Shown here: positions 46,067 through 57,602 of the stretch, in pieces
Layout of the letters: each line of letters opens with the position of its first letter
How positions within the stretch are numbered: position 1 is the first letter of the stretch
Source of the DNA: Humulus lupulus
Taxonomy: Eukaryota; Streptophyta; Magnoliopsida; Rosales; Cannabaceae
Length of the DNA stretch: 64,000 nucleotides
Assembly (NCBI RefSeq): GCF_963169125.1
Contig: NC_084802.1
Coordinates: 118,176,903-118,240,902, forward strand
Direction: 5' to 3'
Notes under the pieces: model-generated
What the model saw: the letters and a program-made list of their open reading frames with translations, nothing else
What the model was told of the DNA's origin: nothing
Database searches by the model: none
Program-made: the position numbers and the translations under genes

Positions 46067-48195
46067 TCACTTAAACCCAGGATTATTGTTACTTCCCTCT
46101 CCTTGGGTCTTTTCTACTCGATATTTTTTCAATTTCCCCGACCGAAGGAGAAATTCTATCTTGTCCTTGAGATGATTGTATTCATTCGTGTCGTGACCAT
46201 AGTCTCCATGGAAATGACAGAACTTATTCAAATCTCTCTTACTCATCTCCTTCTTGATGGGTGGGGGTTTCCGGTAGGGGACCTCCTGATGACTTGCGAG
46301 ATATATCTCCACCCAGCTGGCCGAAATAGTGGTGTAATTGGTGAAGCGAGGTTCATACTTAGTTGGCTTGTCATTTGGTCCCGACTTAGCCTTCTCTTCA
46401 TTGTGGCAGTCAGACCCGTTATTTCCACGTTTCTTACCACCACTTTGATCACTTCCACCATTCTTGGGGGGATCAGTTGATTCGCTCGGATTGTTCAGGC
46501 CCTTCTCTCCCTTCTCAATCGTGTCATCCAATTTCATATATTTGTCCACCCGGTCAAGAAATTGTTGTAACGTTGAAATTGGGTTGCGATGATACTGTCC
46601 CACAAAGGACTCCGATAGATTATGCCAGAAGAAATGGCCACCATCTTCCCCTCATCTCCAACCGTGGTTGCTCGGATGGCTTCTCTCATGAACCTATGTA
46701 TGTAGTTTTTGAGAGATTCATCTTTCCCTTGTTTAATATCTGCCAAGTGAGTGGCATAAATTGGAGGGGTCCGAGCAACGCTGAACTGCCTACAAAACTC
46801 TTTCCTGAAACTTTCTCAAGAAGTGATGGAGTTTGGCTTAAATTTCCAATACCGCTCTTGGGAAGTGTCGGACAATGTAGTGGGGAAAACTCTGCACCGA
46901 TAGTCATCTCTCACTCTGAGCAGCTCCATTTGGTCTTCGAATTTCCCTACATGCCTTATCAGATCTGCATTTTCTGTATAAACTGGCAGTACCGGTGCTT
47001 TGTACTTCGCTGGTGGCTGGGCTGCTCTAGTTTGAGCACAGAATGGGCTGCCACTCCTGTGGTCTACTGGATCGATTGTAGAAGGTCGTTTCGATAGACC
47101 TTAAACTGCTGCTGCCAGAGCATCAAGCTGGGCTTGGATGCCTGGGGCCACTGCTTGGAACTCATTCTCGGGACTGCCTATTCGGGCCCTCCTATCCGGC
47201 ACACCATCATCAAGTATTTCTACTTGACTGGTAGGTCGATTCGGATCTCGCCCTTCGACCAGGACAATCCTTCTCCTGTCGGCAATGACATCTCTTAGAT
47301 CCTTCTGAGAGGTATGCCTCTCTAACCGATCGAACACCGTACTCCGAGTTTTTTCGGAAGGCCTGCCGTGCGGGACATGCTCCTTGCCACTGCGCTGCTG
47401 GTTGGGATGCAGTGGTGGCCTTCCTGTCTGCGCTGGGCAGTCTTTTCCTCCTCGCTGGTTGTTGTCATTCTTCTCCTTCGACTGGTCAATGTGATGACTA
47501 TCAGCTTCATCACGACCATGCCCGTCTTTGAAGTGCGAAGTTTCTTTACCTCGAGGAGCTCTATTTTGCTCCTGCTCAGGTGGAGTTTTCTTACTGCCTG
47601 ACTTGTGACTTCCAGATCTGGAAGTCTCTGATCGGTGGCTCCTTAACGGGGTTCTGGAGTTCCCCCTTTAGGTTGAGGCAGTTCCCGATCGGACCCCATC
47701 TTCTTCTCAACCAGGTGGGTTACTACCGCTTCTATTTGGTCCTTGAGAATTGGGTCTGTCAGTGTTTTTTTGACCAGCTTCCGTGGTCCTTACTCCTTGG
47801 GCGGCTGTTCCTCATGCTGCAGCTTGGGCATTGGCCCGGGCTAGCTGCATAGCTGCCTCCAGAGCGAGTGCAGCCTCGTGATGTCGCCTATCGGCCTCCT
47901 CCTACTGTCGCCTTATCTCTTCGCTCCTAGCGTCCATCTCCCGTCTTTGCTGCTCAAATGCAGCCTTCTGCCTAGCCATTTCTTCAACGAACGACTCCTG
48001 TCGGGCATTGAATTATGCCATTTCCTCCTGGAAAGTCCCCATGGCTTCCTGGAGTTGTTCAACCTCTGGAGTCATGTCCTCGAGCAAGACTCTAGGCTCA
48101 GTCTCTTGGTCTTGAGGACCAGGACCTTCTGATCTAGCATGCTCTCTAGAGGAACCTGACTTCTTGGAGGCCGCATTGGTGTTCTTAGGCGCCAT
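46067..48195 (-). pseudogene. Tat-B gag
   Basis: ATG at 48195 (MAPKNTNAASKKSGSS), just downstream of the PBS. The N-terminus is Glu/Gln/Arg-rich and likely coiled (EQLQEAMGTFQEEMA, stop, then ARQESFVEEMARQKAAFEQQ). The capsid region includes FCRQFSVARTPPIYATHLAD, DESLKNYIHRFMREAI and NPISTLQQFLDRVDKYM. The C-terminal knuckle-like motif is FCHFHGDYGHDTNEYNHL with one position changed to Tyr. Several stops (near 48013, 47101, 46825, 46067) and at least one frameshift near 46590 break it. The last part is in frame with protease/RT. Antisense ORFs over it (46103-47601) are shadows. Confidence 0.85.
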
Positions 48196-48229
48196 GATGC
48201 TACAGTGATTGTCTATCTTTCTCTTCAGG

Positions 48230-48247
48230 CTCTCAATGAAAGCACCA
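48230..48247 (-). other. Tat-B primer binding site
   Basis: Minus strand TGGTGCTTTCATTGAGAG just after the 5' LTR end. This PBS type differs from the initiator-Met site of the Del elements and from Tat-C. I do not assign the tRNA. Confidence 0.6.
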
Positions 48248-48250
48248 AAA

Positions 48251-49186
48251 TTTTGACCTCGTTTTTGGCCAACAACGTGTAGATGTCAAAATGACAAAAA
48301 ACCTTCAAGAGAAAAATACGACACAGACAATTTTTCTAGTGGTTCAGCCCCAATGTGTTGGTAATAGCCTAGTCCACTTAGAGTTATGATTATGAATCTA
48401 CACTCAAGATCAGATGAACCTGAGTCAACTGAGTTTCTTTAGTGCAGATTAAAAGAATACAATATTTCTCTCAAGATACAAATATTCTCTCTCTGGAAAA
48501 TTAGAATCCGAATCCTTTTTATGATGCCATGAGCCTTGTATTTATAGGCTCAGGATCGTACAAATGAAGTCCCCCATAATCGGGATGTTTTGTTATTCTC
48601 CTACATTTAATAAATAATAATATTCAAAATACAACAATACACTACTTTTGTGGGATACTCTGAGATATTCCCGCGTAGGTACGACCGATTCTTACTGAAG
48701 CCGTTACTGGGATCTTTTGCGTAGCACTACTCTGCTTAGTCTGTCAACATCACACCTAGAAGGAAAACTGAAGGGCCAAAACACTTCACTGATCGACCAC
48801 GTCCTCCCTGGTCGTCCAAGACAATTGACTGGTCGACCAAACACATGTCCGGTCGGCCAAACACTCGACTGGTCGGACAAGCACCTAACAGGTCAGACAA
48901 GCACCTGACTGGTCGGACAAGAACCTGACTAGTCGGACAAGCACCTAACTGGCCGGACAAGCACATGACTGGTCGGACAAGTACATGACTGGTCAGACAA
49001 GCACATGACTGGTCGGTCATGACACTTGACAGGTCAGTCAAGCACATGACTGGTCGGTCATGACACTTGATTGGTCAATCAAAAATCTTCACCGGTCCAC
49101 CGGATCACTCCCAAGCCAGATCAGCCATTCCTTGCCATTTGTCACTTCTACTGCCACGTCATCATTTTCAAATCTTGGGGATAGCA
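48251..49186 (-). repeat. Tat-B 5' LTR
   Basis: 936 bp, collinear with 35975-36870. Its array (about 48820-49080) has 13 units of 20 bp against 11 in the other LTR, which accounts exactly for the 40-bp length difference. The terminal TG is TT here. The same minus-strand TATA box lies at about 48533-48548. Confidence 0.92.
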
Positions 49187-50235
49187 CCAGCCCTTCCCCT
49201 CGTTCTTCAAGCTGTGATCAGAGACTCCAGGGTGCTAGTACTACCAAAAAGTGATAAACACTTGGGTTTGGAAAAAGCTTTGTCATTCTTAAGCTTTATA
49301 AAATACTTGGGAAGTGAGGATTAGTGTATTTCGATATTGAAGTTAGACCAATCCATAAGGTCAACTAAGGTTCTTAAAATATAAAGATCTTTCTTGGAGT
49401 GTTCCAAGTCCCACATTTGTTCTCAAATATCCTTGTTTTGGTAAGGAAAATAGGATAGATTTTTTATGCTTTTATGTTTTGATATATGTTTATGTTATAT
49501 GTATGATATGTTTTTAGTTGTTTTAGCATATGAATTGTTTAGATAACAATCACATAATTTGTTTAGATAATAAATATAGAACTTGTTTAGATAACAAGTC
49601 CCAATAGTAGATTCCTTGGGCATATGATTGTTTAGATAACGAGCCCCATAAATTTATATGACTTGTTTAGATAACTAGCCCCGTAAATTTATCGGCATAT
49701 GATTGCCTAGCTAGCAAGTCCCAAGAAGTATGATGACCATTGTAATAGATGTTTTTTTATATGTTTTATAGTATACGATTATGATATAGCCTCATGTTTA
49801 TGATTTATGTTGTATGTTGTTAGATTTTCCTTGATGGGCATTAGGCTCATTCCTTTATTTTTTTAGTGTGATGCAGGAACCTAGATACGGAGGCGGGAGG
49901 ATTCTTGGTGGCTTGACTTGTGTATTGAGGATGAATGGAATGAATGGGCTGCAAGTCAATCGAGGATGACATTATCTTTAGTTTTTATTTAAAATTATGT
50001 TTCTATGTATTTTCCGCATTTAGTTTTGTAAAAAAAATTATTTAGTTTAAAATTATGTTTTATGTTTCAAATAATGGGTACCCATACCAATATTATATTT
50101 TTCTTTGTATTTTCACAGTACTATGTTGAGGTTTTAATAAAGTTATTATTATTTCTTATGTATATGTTCTTCAAAGTAATAGCTATGTTTAGTAGTTCTT
50201 ATGGTCTAAGGTCTTTGAATAGTTGGGTCATTACA
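49187..50235 (+). repeat. Del-D 5' LTR, second part
   Basis: Begins with the duplicated target CCAGC (49187-49191), then continues the LTR. At about 49530-49720 a phrase TTGTTTAGATAAC recurs five times with variable spacing. Near 49838 TGGGCATTAGGCTCATTCC recalls the GGGCCTTGGCTCA landmark of the other Del LTRs at the same relative place. It ends TTGGGTCATTACA at 50235. The small ORF 50062-50307 crosses the Tat-C boundary and is not a gene. Confidence 0.6.
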
Positions 50236-50240
50236 GTTGG

Positions 50241-51645
50241 TGTTGACGGTAAGAACTCGTCAACTAAGTTAAGTTGGAAAGACTTGCAAAATCAAGATTA
50301 TCAATAGAAAAGCCATAGAAATTTAAGTATCAACTCTAAGAACAATTGCAGAAGAACAATTGTGAAATCAATTTTTCATTCACTATGGTGCCCTTGCTAC
50401 AGTAAATTTTCCAACCCCCCTCCATGTGGAATTGGGATTTATTATATAGTGGGCTCTAATGGCCCTAGATACACTGTGGTCCAGAGGACCAGGTAGTACA
50501 TAGGTACACTGTCTGGAGAATGGTTTCAGAGGTTGTGGTCTTGCAACCAGTACAGGGACAGGTGCCAGGAGGATGTCTCCACTACTTGTCCATACCAATG
50601 TCAGAGGAGTGGTGCAGGTGGTAGTGGTGTCGACTCTGACATCTGATTGGGTGTATGCAGGCCATGTCCTTGCTCCTAGTGCTCCCACTACCTGACCAGC
50701 ATGAGTGCCACGGTCAGACGTACGGGGCCTTACAAATCGTACCTCGTACGAGATTGTACCATCATGACCCTTCAGAATCATACGTGGACCTTCCCTTCTA
50801 GACGGTGGGGTTTCTATAGATCCCCAGGGGAGGTGCCATCTCGAGATGAAGGGCGCAAGATGTTATCACGCGAGGCCCTCGCGGCTTAGCCATGGTGGGG
50901 CTATATGAGGCCGCCCCTCGTGGAGATGTCATGAGGTGCTCCCACGAGAGGCCATCGGGGCTAGGAGAGGCCCCCACGCGAGCCCCCAAGGCTATGGGAC
51001 GCCCCCACATGAGGCCGCCCCTTGAGGCTAGGAAATGCTCTGTTCGGTGAATATGGTCAACTTCGCATCGAGGCCTCGTGAGGCACAAGTAGGCGTCTCG
51101 TGCTAGCACCTCGCGAGGCATGGCCTCAGGCCATCAACTTCTGCCTCGCGCCATATGCAGGCGTCTCATGCAAGCGTCTCGCGAGGCACTCCCTCGCGCC
51201 CCCATGCAGCGTCTTATGCCAGCGCCTTGTGAGGCATGGCCTCGCGCCCCGTGTGCAGGCGTCTCCTGGAAGCGTCTTGCGCCCCCATGCAGCGTCTCGT
51301 GCCAGCGCCTCGCAAGGCATGGCCTCGCGCCCCATGCGCATGCATCTTGTGCAAGCATCTCGCGAGGCACGCCCTCGCGCCCCATGTGCAGGCGTCCCGT
51401 GCAAACGTCTCGCGAGGCATGGCCTCGCGCCCCATGTGCAAGCATCTCGTGAGTTTATCATGCCTTGGCTACTCGGGAGACGCCTCGCACACCTGCCTTA
51501 CCAAGACACAAGGACCTCGTCTAGCGAGGCCTATCTCGCCTATCTTTTGTGATGGCCCATAGGAGAGCAACCAAACCTTTAGTCGTTCATGGGCCTAAGC
51601 ATGTATTTTGGGTCTTTTACAGGCGTGGAATATTGAGCGTCCACA
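50241..51645 (-). repeat. Tat-C 3' LTR
   Basis: 1405 bp, plus strand TGTTGACGGTAAG...GAGCGTCCACA. From about 51065 to 51450 it holds about six units of roughly 58 bp rich in GCGAGGC/GCCTCGCG, with the perfect palindrome GCCTCGCGAGGC at unit joints. ORFs across this block on both strands are translations of the repeats. On the minus strand CACTATATAATAAATCC near 50437 may be the TATA region. Confidence 0.93.
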
Positions 51646-51654
51646 CTTGCCCCC
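51646..51654 (-). other. Tat-C polypurine tract
   Basis: Minus strand GGGGGCAAG directly before the 3' LTR, shorter than in Tat-A and Tat-B. Confidence 0.55.
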
Positions 51655-51706
51655 TAGTCATGGAGAGGACCTTTAGGTGCTCTTGTAGACTATTTTCCTT
51701 GATTCT

Positions 51707-51714
51707 TATAAATA
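51707..51714 (+). promoter_or_regulatory. TATA box of the Tat-C aORF
   Basis: TATAAATA in TTCTTATAAATAGGCCC, only about 60 bp from the 3' LTR. Downstream are a donor match GAG|GTAAGG at 51792, a likely middle leader exon 51945-52023 (TTTTTGCAG before it, GTATAT after it) and an acceptor TTTTGTAG near 52206 before the ATG at 52258. Confidence 0.5.
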
Positions 51715-51753
51715 GGCCCTCATGCAAGGCTTATTATTTGCACCATATTTCAT

Positions 51754-51812
51754 TGGCTTAGTGGTTTTGAGAATCCCTCTTCTTCCAAGAGGTAAGGGGT
51801 TCAATCCCCACT
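51754..51812 (+). other. tRNA-like segment (box A and box B) in the Tat-C aORF leader
   Basis: TGGCTTAGTGG (51754-51764) fits the pol III box A consensus and GTTCAATCC (51799-51807) fits box B, 45 nt apart start to start as in tRNA genes. A short T-arm GGG-TTCAATC-CCC is possible. There is no full acceptor stem or credible anticodon arm, so it is not a functional tRNA gene; it may be a tRNA- or SINE-derived head. A T/C-rich tail follows. Confidence 0.4.
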
Positions 51813-52257
51813 CCTTCATTTTTGCCATAGTTTCCTTCATTTTATTTTTTCATCTCATCATCATTTTTCTTTTTTTTGCATATGAGCTAATTTTTTGGTG
51901 TGTCTATTTGGAGGCTAACACATCCTTTTGGTCTATTTTTGCAGACGCGTATATTCGACCGTTTGGTGTTTTTGGTCCTCGACCTCCTTTCGACCTCGAC
52001 AACGCTCCATCTTATCTACTTGAGGTATATTTTCTTTTTCCCTCACGTTCCTTGGGTCCAAATTAGCATTACTCGGGATGGGGTACCTTGGCCTGAGCTT
52101 GTAATGAGTTTGACCATTTGCACGCCCCTCTTTTTTATACCCTGTAGTGGGCCATTTAGGATGTTTGTATCTAGATATATTAAGCCTATTACTTTGTGTT
52201 TTGTAGCCATCCCCTCATTTATACGTGAACCCCTTTTCACTTTCGGGACGAGGTCTC

Positions 52258-55200
52258 ATGGCCAGTGACGGCCCGTTCAACATACCTTCGGGGGTTGAGT
52301 TTATTTACCTGTCCTCAGACTCAGAGTCCCCTGAGGAAAACCCTTATCAGGACTATGACTCCTTAAGGCAGGCCCGTATCCGCCATCTTGAGTACATGGC
52401 TAAACTTAGGCGTAAAATTTGGGTGGTGGAAAGAAAAATTGACTCGGTGTTGAGAGGAGACGGAGCACCTTTCCCCCCAGACTTTAGTGACCATGTAGCG
52501 AGCCTTAGGGTGACCCTCTTAGAGTTGCAGAGGGAGTTGGAGTTTATGGAGGAACACCTTCCGCCTGAGCCCTCCAGCCCATCCTCGCTTAATGACTGTC
52601 ATGGGGCTACCTCCACTTCTCCTCAGCCCCTAGTCTCGGTTTTTCCTAGCTCAGCACTTCCACAGTAGCTCCCTCGATGGAAGACTCTTGCTAGGAAGAA
52701 AAAATGGAGGGTCAAGTGTTCTGTCTCTTCCTCACATTTTTCTTTTGATTTTGCAGATATGCCGAGGGCACGGCGACAGGTGGCTTCCAATGAACCAGAC
52801 GATGCTCCTTTACTGGCAACCGAACTGGTGTCGCGTGTGTCCGAAAAAAAACTGATGGACATCGTGGATCACTATCGCGTCCCTCCGGAGTACGCATTAT
52901 ATGTTCCTCAGGAGACATGTCGGGCTGACAATCCTAGGCCCGGCTTCGTGGCCCTCAGCGAGCACATCCTGAAGGCGGGTGGTACCATCCCGTTACACCC
53001 ATTCTTTATTGCGGTCCTCAACTACTTCGACCTTGCCCCGCTTCAGCTGGCTCCCAATGGCTGGCTGACTTTAAGCTACCTTTTCGTTGCATTTACGAAG
53101 CTGTTTAAATGTGCTCCTACGGCGACGGAGGTGCATTTCCTCTACAACCTCATGCCCCTTCCCAAGTCCAAGGGCTTTTACTATTTACAAAAAGCCAACA
53201 ACGAGGCCACTTTGATAGAGGGCTCAGTGTCCAACCCGGGGTCCTGGAAGCATGACTTTTTCTTCGTGGAAGGCCCCCTCTCTGTCCGCGATGACTTTCG
53301 GGCCACTCTCAGTAAGTACCCTGAGCATCACTTTCTCTCTTTTACTTTCTTACAACTTATTGTTTCATGACTTACGTTCATATCGACCATGGCGTGTATT
53401 ATGCAGAGCAATTCGCTGAACCCATAGTTATCGGGTTAGAAGCGAGAGACATGAGAACGTTCCTCAGCGCTGACCCCGCTATGAAAAAGGCGGTGTGCCT
53501 ATTCACCGTGAAGAATCTGAACCGCTATAAATTGTCCCCTGTCTCAGACCCCAAGTTGCTGTGGACCATCTCTGGGTCCACGAAGATGAAGGGGGCCTTG
53601 GCCGAGCCTTGCCCGGATGAGGATGAGGAAGAGCCGGAGGAAGCCCCCCTTGACCGCGGGGGATCTCACCAGCTGCCTCCATCTCCTGGGGGATGCCCTC
53701 CATGTGCCTCCTATGATCCGGACATAGCCCCTCAATCTCAAGACCAGCAGGCTGTTCCGGGGTGTTATGATTGCCCTGACCCTGAGGGCTACGTGATGCG
53801 TGTCGTATGCCGTATCAAATTTAAATATATATTTTTTTCACTTACACCAGCTACTTCAGTATAGCGGTAAATAAGGGTCGAACCCACGAGGACTATGATC
53901 AAATTATTATTCAAAATAATATTAGACTAAAATTAAAAAGGGGTTTTAGTTTTAATAGCTGAAAACGTAAAATGAAATAAATATCAACAATTGAATAACT
54001 AAGGATATAACGATATTAAAGAAATAGTCAAGAATTACTCTCCACCTTCAACAATCAATCTATCAACATTGATGAATAATATTCCCTATTCCCAATTAAA
54101 CTATTAACCCCGCAGATAACACTTAAGCAGTCAATTATCCCAATTTCCCTAAAATAATTAATTAAAGCTAAGCGCGCTTAATTAACCCTTTTTACCCAGC
54201 AATAAACCCATTAAGCATGCAATCTATTTAACCTAGTAAATGCATTACACTTTGTGGAAACAAGTTAATCTACGCAAAAAATTCATTAAGCATGCAATTC
54301 ATTTAACCTAGGTTCTATTTCTCATCACAATTAAAATACCCGTTACAATACCTTAATTGCAATTTATCACTTTACTTAGAATCCTAAACTATTAGGTGAA
54401 TAGAAATCCTAAGATGATAGTAGAACAATGCAAAACCTTAATTAGTGGCCATCTAAACAAGATTTTACAAGATCCACGACATTCAAATAGAAAAATAGAA
54501 GCAATTTAATATAAGGGAATAAAAGGAATAAAATTCATCAATGCATTCAAGATCTCATGAATAAGGTTTTGAAATAACTCTCAACTATAAAGAAAACTAC
54601 TCCATAATCATATTCATATTCATAAACATAAATATTCAATGAAAATAAAAGAGTTTTGAGAAGAAAGAAAAACTAGATTGAAGAATATAGATGATGATGT
54701 TTTTTTCTCCTCCTCTGCTGCTCTAGCCTCTAAAAATCGCAATCCAAAGTTATAATAAAAGTTAACCCTAATCCCTTTTATAGCCCCCCAAAAATTACAT
54801 TTAAAAATTGAAATTTAAGAAAAAATCGATTTCCGGCCACGGCCAGTGATTCTTGGTGGTCGCGGCCACTAGAAAAATGTATTTTCCAAAAAATTGGGCT
54901 CCGGCCGCGGCCACTACGTTCTGTCCCCCAGGCCGCGGCCTGGAATAAGGCTGGCCGCGGCCATAGCAAGTTTTCCCGTTTTTCAGTTTTCTTCTACTGT
55001 AGTGACCGAAAGTATTTTAAGCATAACTTCCTCGATATAACTCGGAATTGGACGATTCAAAAAGCTATAGAAATCTAAGAAAAATATCTAAAAATTTTAT
55101 TTCTAGGTATATTTCCAAACCAGTATCTGAAAGTTATCAAAATTAAATGTGAAGTGTCAGACTTGTAATTCCGAGCTTAACCATTGCTTGTTATGCATCC

Positions 55201-56266
55201 CAAATTCATTCACTTTCACCCAAATATTTTGAAAATCCTAAAAACACAAAATAAACTAATTAAACATATATAAATAAATAATCAAGTGCATAATAATAGA
55301 AGAATAATGAATTAAAAATAGACAAATTCGGTACTTATCACTACGACGCCTTCACTCAGGCTCCTCTCGACCCTGGACCATCGGGGACTTATTTCGCCGA
55401 CCTTCCGGAGCCTCCCTCTGATCTACCAGAGCCTTAGTTTTCCACTTTCACCGCGCCCCCTCCCGTTTCGGCGAGCGGGTCGTCCGTCCTCATCCAGCCA
55501 GGTGCCCCTGGTGCGGATGGGGAGCCCTGGGTGACTCGGATTGCGACGTCTTATGGGCAGCGATACATCCAACTTGCCTCGAGCCTCCCCGCATATGACT
55601 GGAATGGCCTCGGGAATGTTGCTTAGTCGGACATTGGGGAAAACCTAAGGCGTACCATGACTTGGGTGAGTTCCCGCACCTCGCGTCGGCCCTATTATGT
55701 ATAGGTTTTTATGCATATATATTTTGCTTTTGTCACTTATTGTTGCTGTTGTTAACTTTCTTGTGCAGGCCTATGCTGTGGCTCTGTGGTTCGCCGACTC
55801 GGCTGGAAATCTCTCTGCGTCGTGCACCGACAGGGACCGTCTTGCTGCACGGGCTCAGGAGCTTGAGAGAGATCTTAATGAAACCAAGGCCAAGTTGTCA
55901 AGGGTTCAAACCAAATTTTCCAACTCATTAATAAAGAGGAAGAAAGTGGTTGCCAAGGCCTTGGAGCTGCAGGACAAGGTTACCAAGCTAGAGAGCGAGC
56001 TCTAGGGTGCCCAGGCTACCGCGGCTGCTACTCAGGCGAGGGTCTCCTCCCTAGAGATCGATCTTGAAGCTCCTAGAGCTGAGGTTGCTGCGTCGCAGGA
56101 GAGGGTTGCCTCTTTAGAAGCGGAGAGGGTGACTACCGAGCATAGGTCTATAGAGCGCGCCCTCTATGGCATATGGAGGTAGGACCCCAACTTTGACTTC
56201 TCCTCCTTTGCCAAGTATGCCGTGACCCGGGCAGCTGGGTGGAGCGCCCGGGGCAGGAGGCCCTGA
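52258..56266 (+). pseudogene. Tat-C antisense aORF, Transposase_28-like with coiled coil
   Basis: ATG 52258 (MASDGPFNIPSGVEFIYLSS) follows the leader introns. The first exon has a helical segment (RIRHLEYMAKLRRKIWVVER) and a likely donor near 52711 (GG|GTCAAG) with acceptor TTTTGCAG at 52755. Exon 2 holds the conserved domain: GGTIPLHPFFIAVLNYFDLA, PLQLAPNGWLTLSYLFVA, TATEVHFLYNL. Next is a GTAAGT donor at about 53311 and an acceptor TATGCAG near 53406. A solo LTR (53794-55340) splits the third exon, which resumes at 55346 with two TAG stops. An intron at about 55664-55767 (GTGAGT...TGTGCAG) leads to the coiled coil (LAARAQELERDLNETKAKLS, ALELQDKVTKLESEL, stop, further heptads) and a DPNFDFSSF tail. 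The function is unknown, as in the paralogues. Confidence 0.75.
53794..55340 (-). mobile_element. Solo LTR of another family inside the Tat-C aORF
   Basis: Starts TGATGCGTGTCG and ends GTACTTATCA (TGAT...ATCA) with a perfect 5-bp duplication CTACG (53789-53793 and 55341-55345). It is 1547 bp, AT-rich and has no ORF. Minus orientation is suggested by GGCTATAAAAGGGA near 54772-54785. A block at 54833-54965 carries GGCCGCGGCC-type palindromes. The phrase GGTAAATAAGGGTCGAACCC near 53865 is familiar from plant LTRs, but I cannot assign the family. Solo status is inferred from length and the lack of coding sequence. Confidence 0.75.
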
Positions 56267-57602
56267 GGTTGCTATTTCATTACCTCTGCCAACCCGTAGT
56301 AGATGTATGCTCGCTTGAGTCGTTGTAATATTATCGTTCTTACTATTTTTCTTTTGTAACTCTTGTACTGTCTTCAAAACTTTCTTTTTCAATGTATATA
56401 TACATGTGTTGCTATTTATCTCTTATTCCACTGCATTTGAGGCCCTTTTTGAGCCTGTATGATGGGGTTTGGCAGGTTCCCCTCTTTTATTTACCAGGCT
56501 AGAGGTCCTTCGGAGCCCATGTGAAAGGGTTCATTGGGACCTCTTTTGGTGCCTCTTGATTACTTTTATAAGGATATTTTGACCCCTTGGGTCCTAGCTA
56601 TCCTTTTATATATTCTTGCACGCGCTTATTATTTTTTTGCGAGAAGCGTCCTTCTCGTCGTTATTCATAGTACTATTTTTGCAAGGGTCTCTTTTAGGAC
56701 CCTTTTTGGCTAGACGGCTTGGTGGCCGCTCTAGACTTATTATTGTCGTTACCATATATTTTTTTGTAAGTCCCTATGGCCTCCTTGATGTTCGCAAGGG
56801 TAGCTAATCCTTGTGATCCCAGGGGATGCCTTGTAAGGACTTTGCTTAAGGCCCTGATATAGGGGGTCCCTCTGGAATCCCCCGTTAAAGGGTCTATTTT
56901 AGGGTCATGGTCCCTTTTGGGTCCTCTTGATGGAGGGCCCTTTTTAGGATCCTCCTGGTGCATAGGGTCCTTTTTAGGATCCTGGTGCAAGGGGTCCTTC
57001 TTTGGATTCTCCTACTTGTTGCGTGCTTTATCTTCACGGGCCACTTCCTCCTGATGGAGGGCCCTTTTTAGGGTCCTCCTGATAGGGGGTCATTTTTAGG
57101 GTCTTCCTAATAGAGGGCCCTTTTTTTTAAGATCCCCTATTAGAGGGTCCTTTTTAGGATCCTCCGTTAGAGGGTCCTTTTTAGGAGCCCTTTTTAGGAG
57201 GGCAAGGGTTCCTTTTTAGGATCCTCCGTTAGAAGGTCCTTTTTATGAGTCCTTTTTAGGTTCCCCTTGCTAGCTGCATGTTTTTGCCTCCTGTCCTGCC
57301 CCCCAAGTGTTTGGTGAAATTTATTTCGGCAGGCACTTTGGCTGATGCCCGCGTAGCGAAGAAAAGTGACACATGAAGTTGCAAACAGTTTCATTCATAG
57401 CGTGCGGTTTACAACCAACCTTGTAAATAAAAGGGTTACATCTAACTAGGAGGTTACCTAGGTAGCCTCTTTGATTCTTACTTAATTAAGCTAAAACAAC
57501 AAGGACAAATTAAACACAGGTTTTTTTTGCCCTGAGTGCCGAAGCCTCGCTGGTAGCACTTCTCGAGATGATCCGTAACTCGTGCGTCCAACTTGTGTGG
57601 GT
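56267..57602. repeat. Tat-C spacer with a degenerate tandem array
   Basis: No gene. From about 56870 to 57265, units built on AGAGGGTCCTTTTTAGGATC and CCTCCGTTAG recur about ten times with variable length (roughly 25-35 bp). Looser GGGTCC/AGGACC motifs already appear from 56460. Small ORFs here (56616-56990, 57194-57394) are repeat translations. The region near 57570-57602 includes a short duplication ACCCACACAA just after the protease end. Confidence 0.65.

Larger units (their letters stand above)
35975..49186 (-). mobile_element. Tat-B: full-length Tat-lineage Ty3/gypsy element with antisense aORF
   Basis: 13,212 bp with a perfect 5-bp duplication CCAGC (35970-35974 and 49187-49191). The 3' LTR is 35975-36870 and the 5' LTR 48251-49186. 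On the minus strand: PBS, gag, protease, RT, RNase H, second RNase H and integrase (48195 to 41924), then a spacer. On the plus strand: an aORF (38480-40923) with its own promoter region at 37102. The polyprotein is interrupted by several stops and a frameshift in gag. The double RNase H and the antisense ORF between pol and 3' LTR are known hallmarks of the Tat lineage. Confidence 0.93.

Noticed and set aside
46103..48132. Plus-strand ORFs of 77-206 codons over Tat-B gag
   Set aside because: Antisense of the gag region; translations look like low-complexity reverse readings and have no counterpart in Tat-C.
51100..51562. Long overlapping ORFs on both strands in the Tat-C LTR (and 61015-61557)
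   Set aside because: GC-rich tandem repeats keep many frames open; the reading differs between the two LTRs and resembles no family.
51754..51812. A functional tRNA gene
   Set aside because: Boxes A and B fit, but there is no acceptor stem, no clear anticodon arm and no terminator; kept only as a tRNA-like segment.
53794..55340. A DNA transposon, because the ends are TGAT...ATCA
   Set aside because: The inverted ends are only 4 bp, the duplication is 5 bp and an internal TATA box is present, which fit a solo LTR better; no longer terminal inverted repeat is visible.
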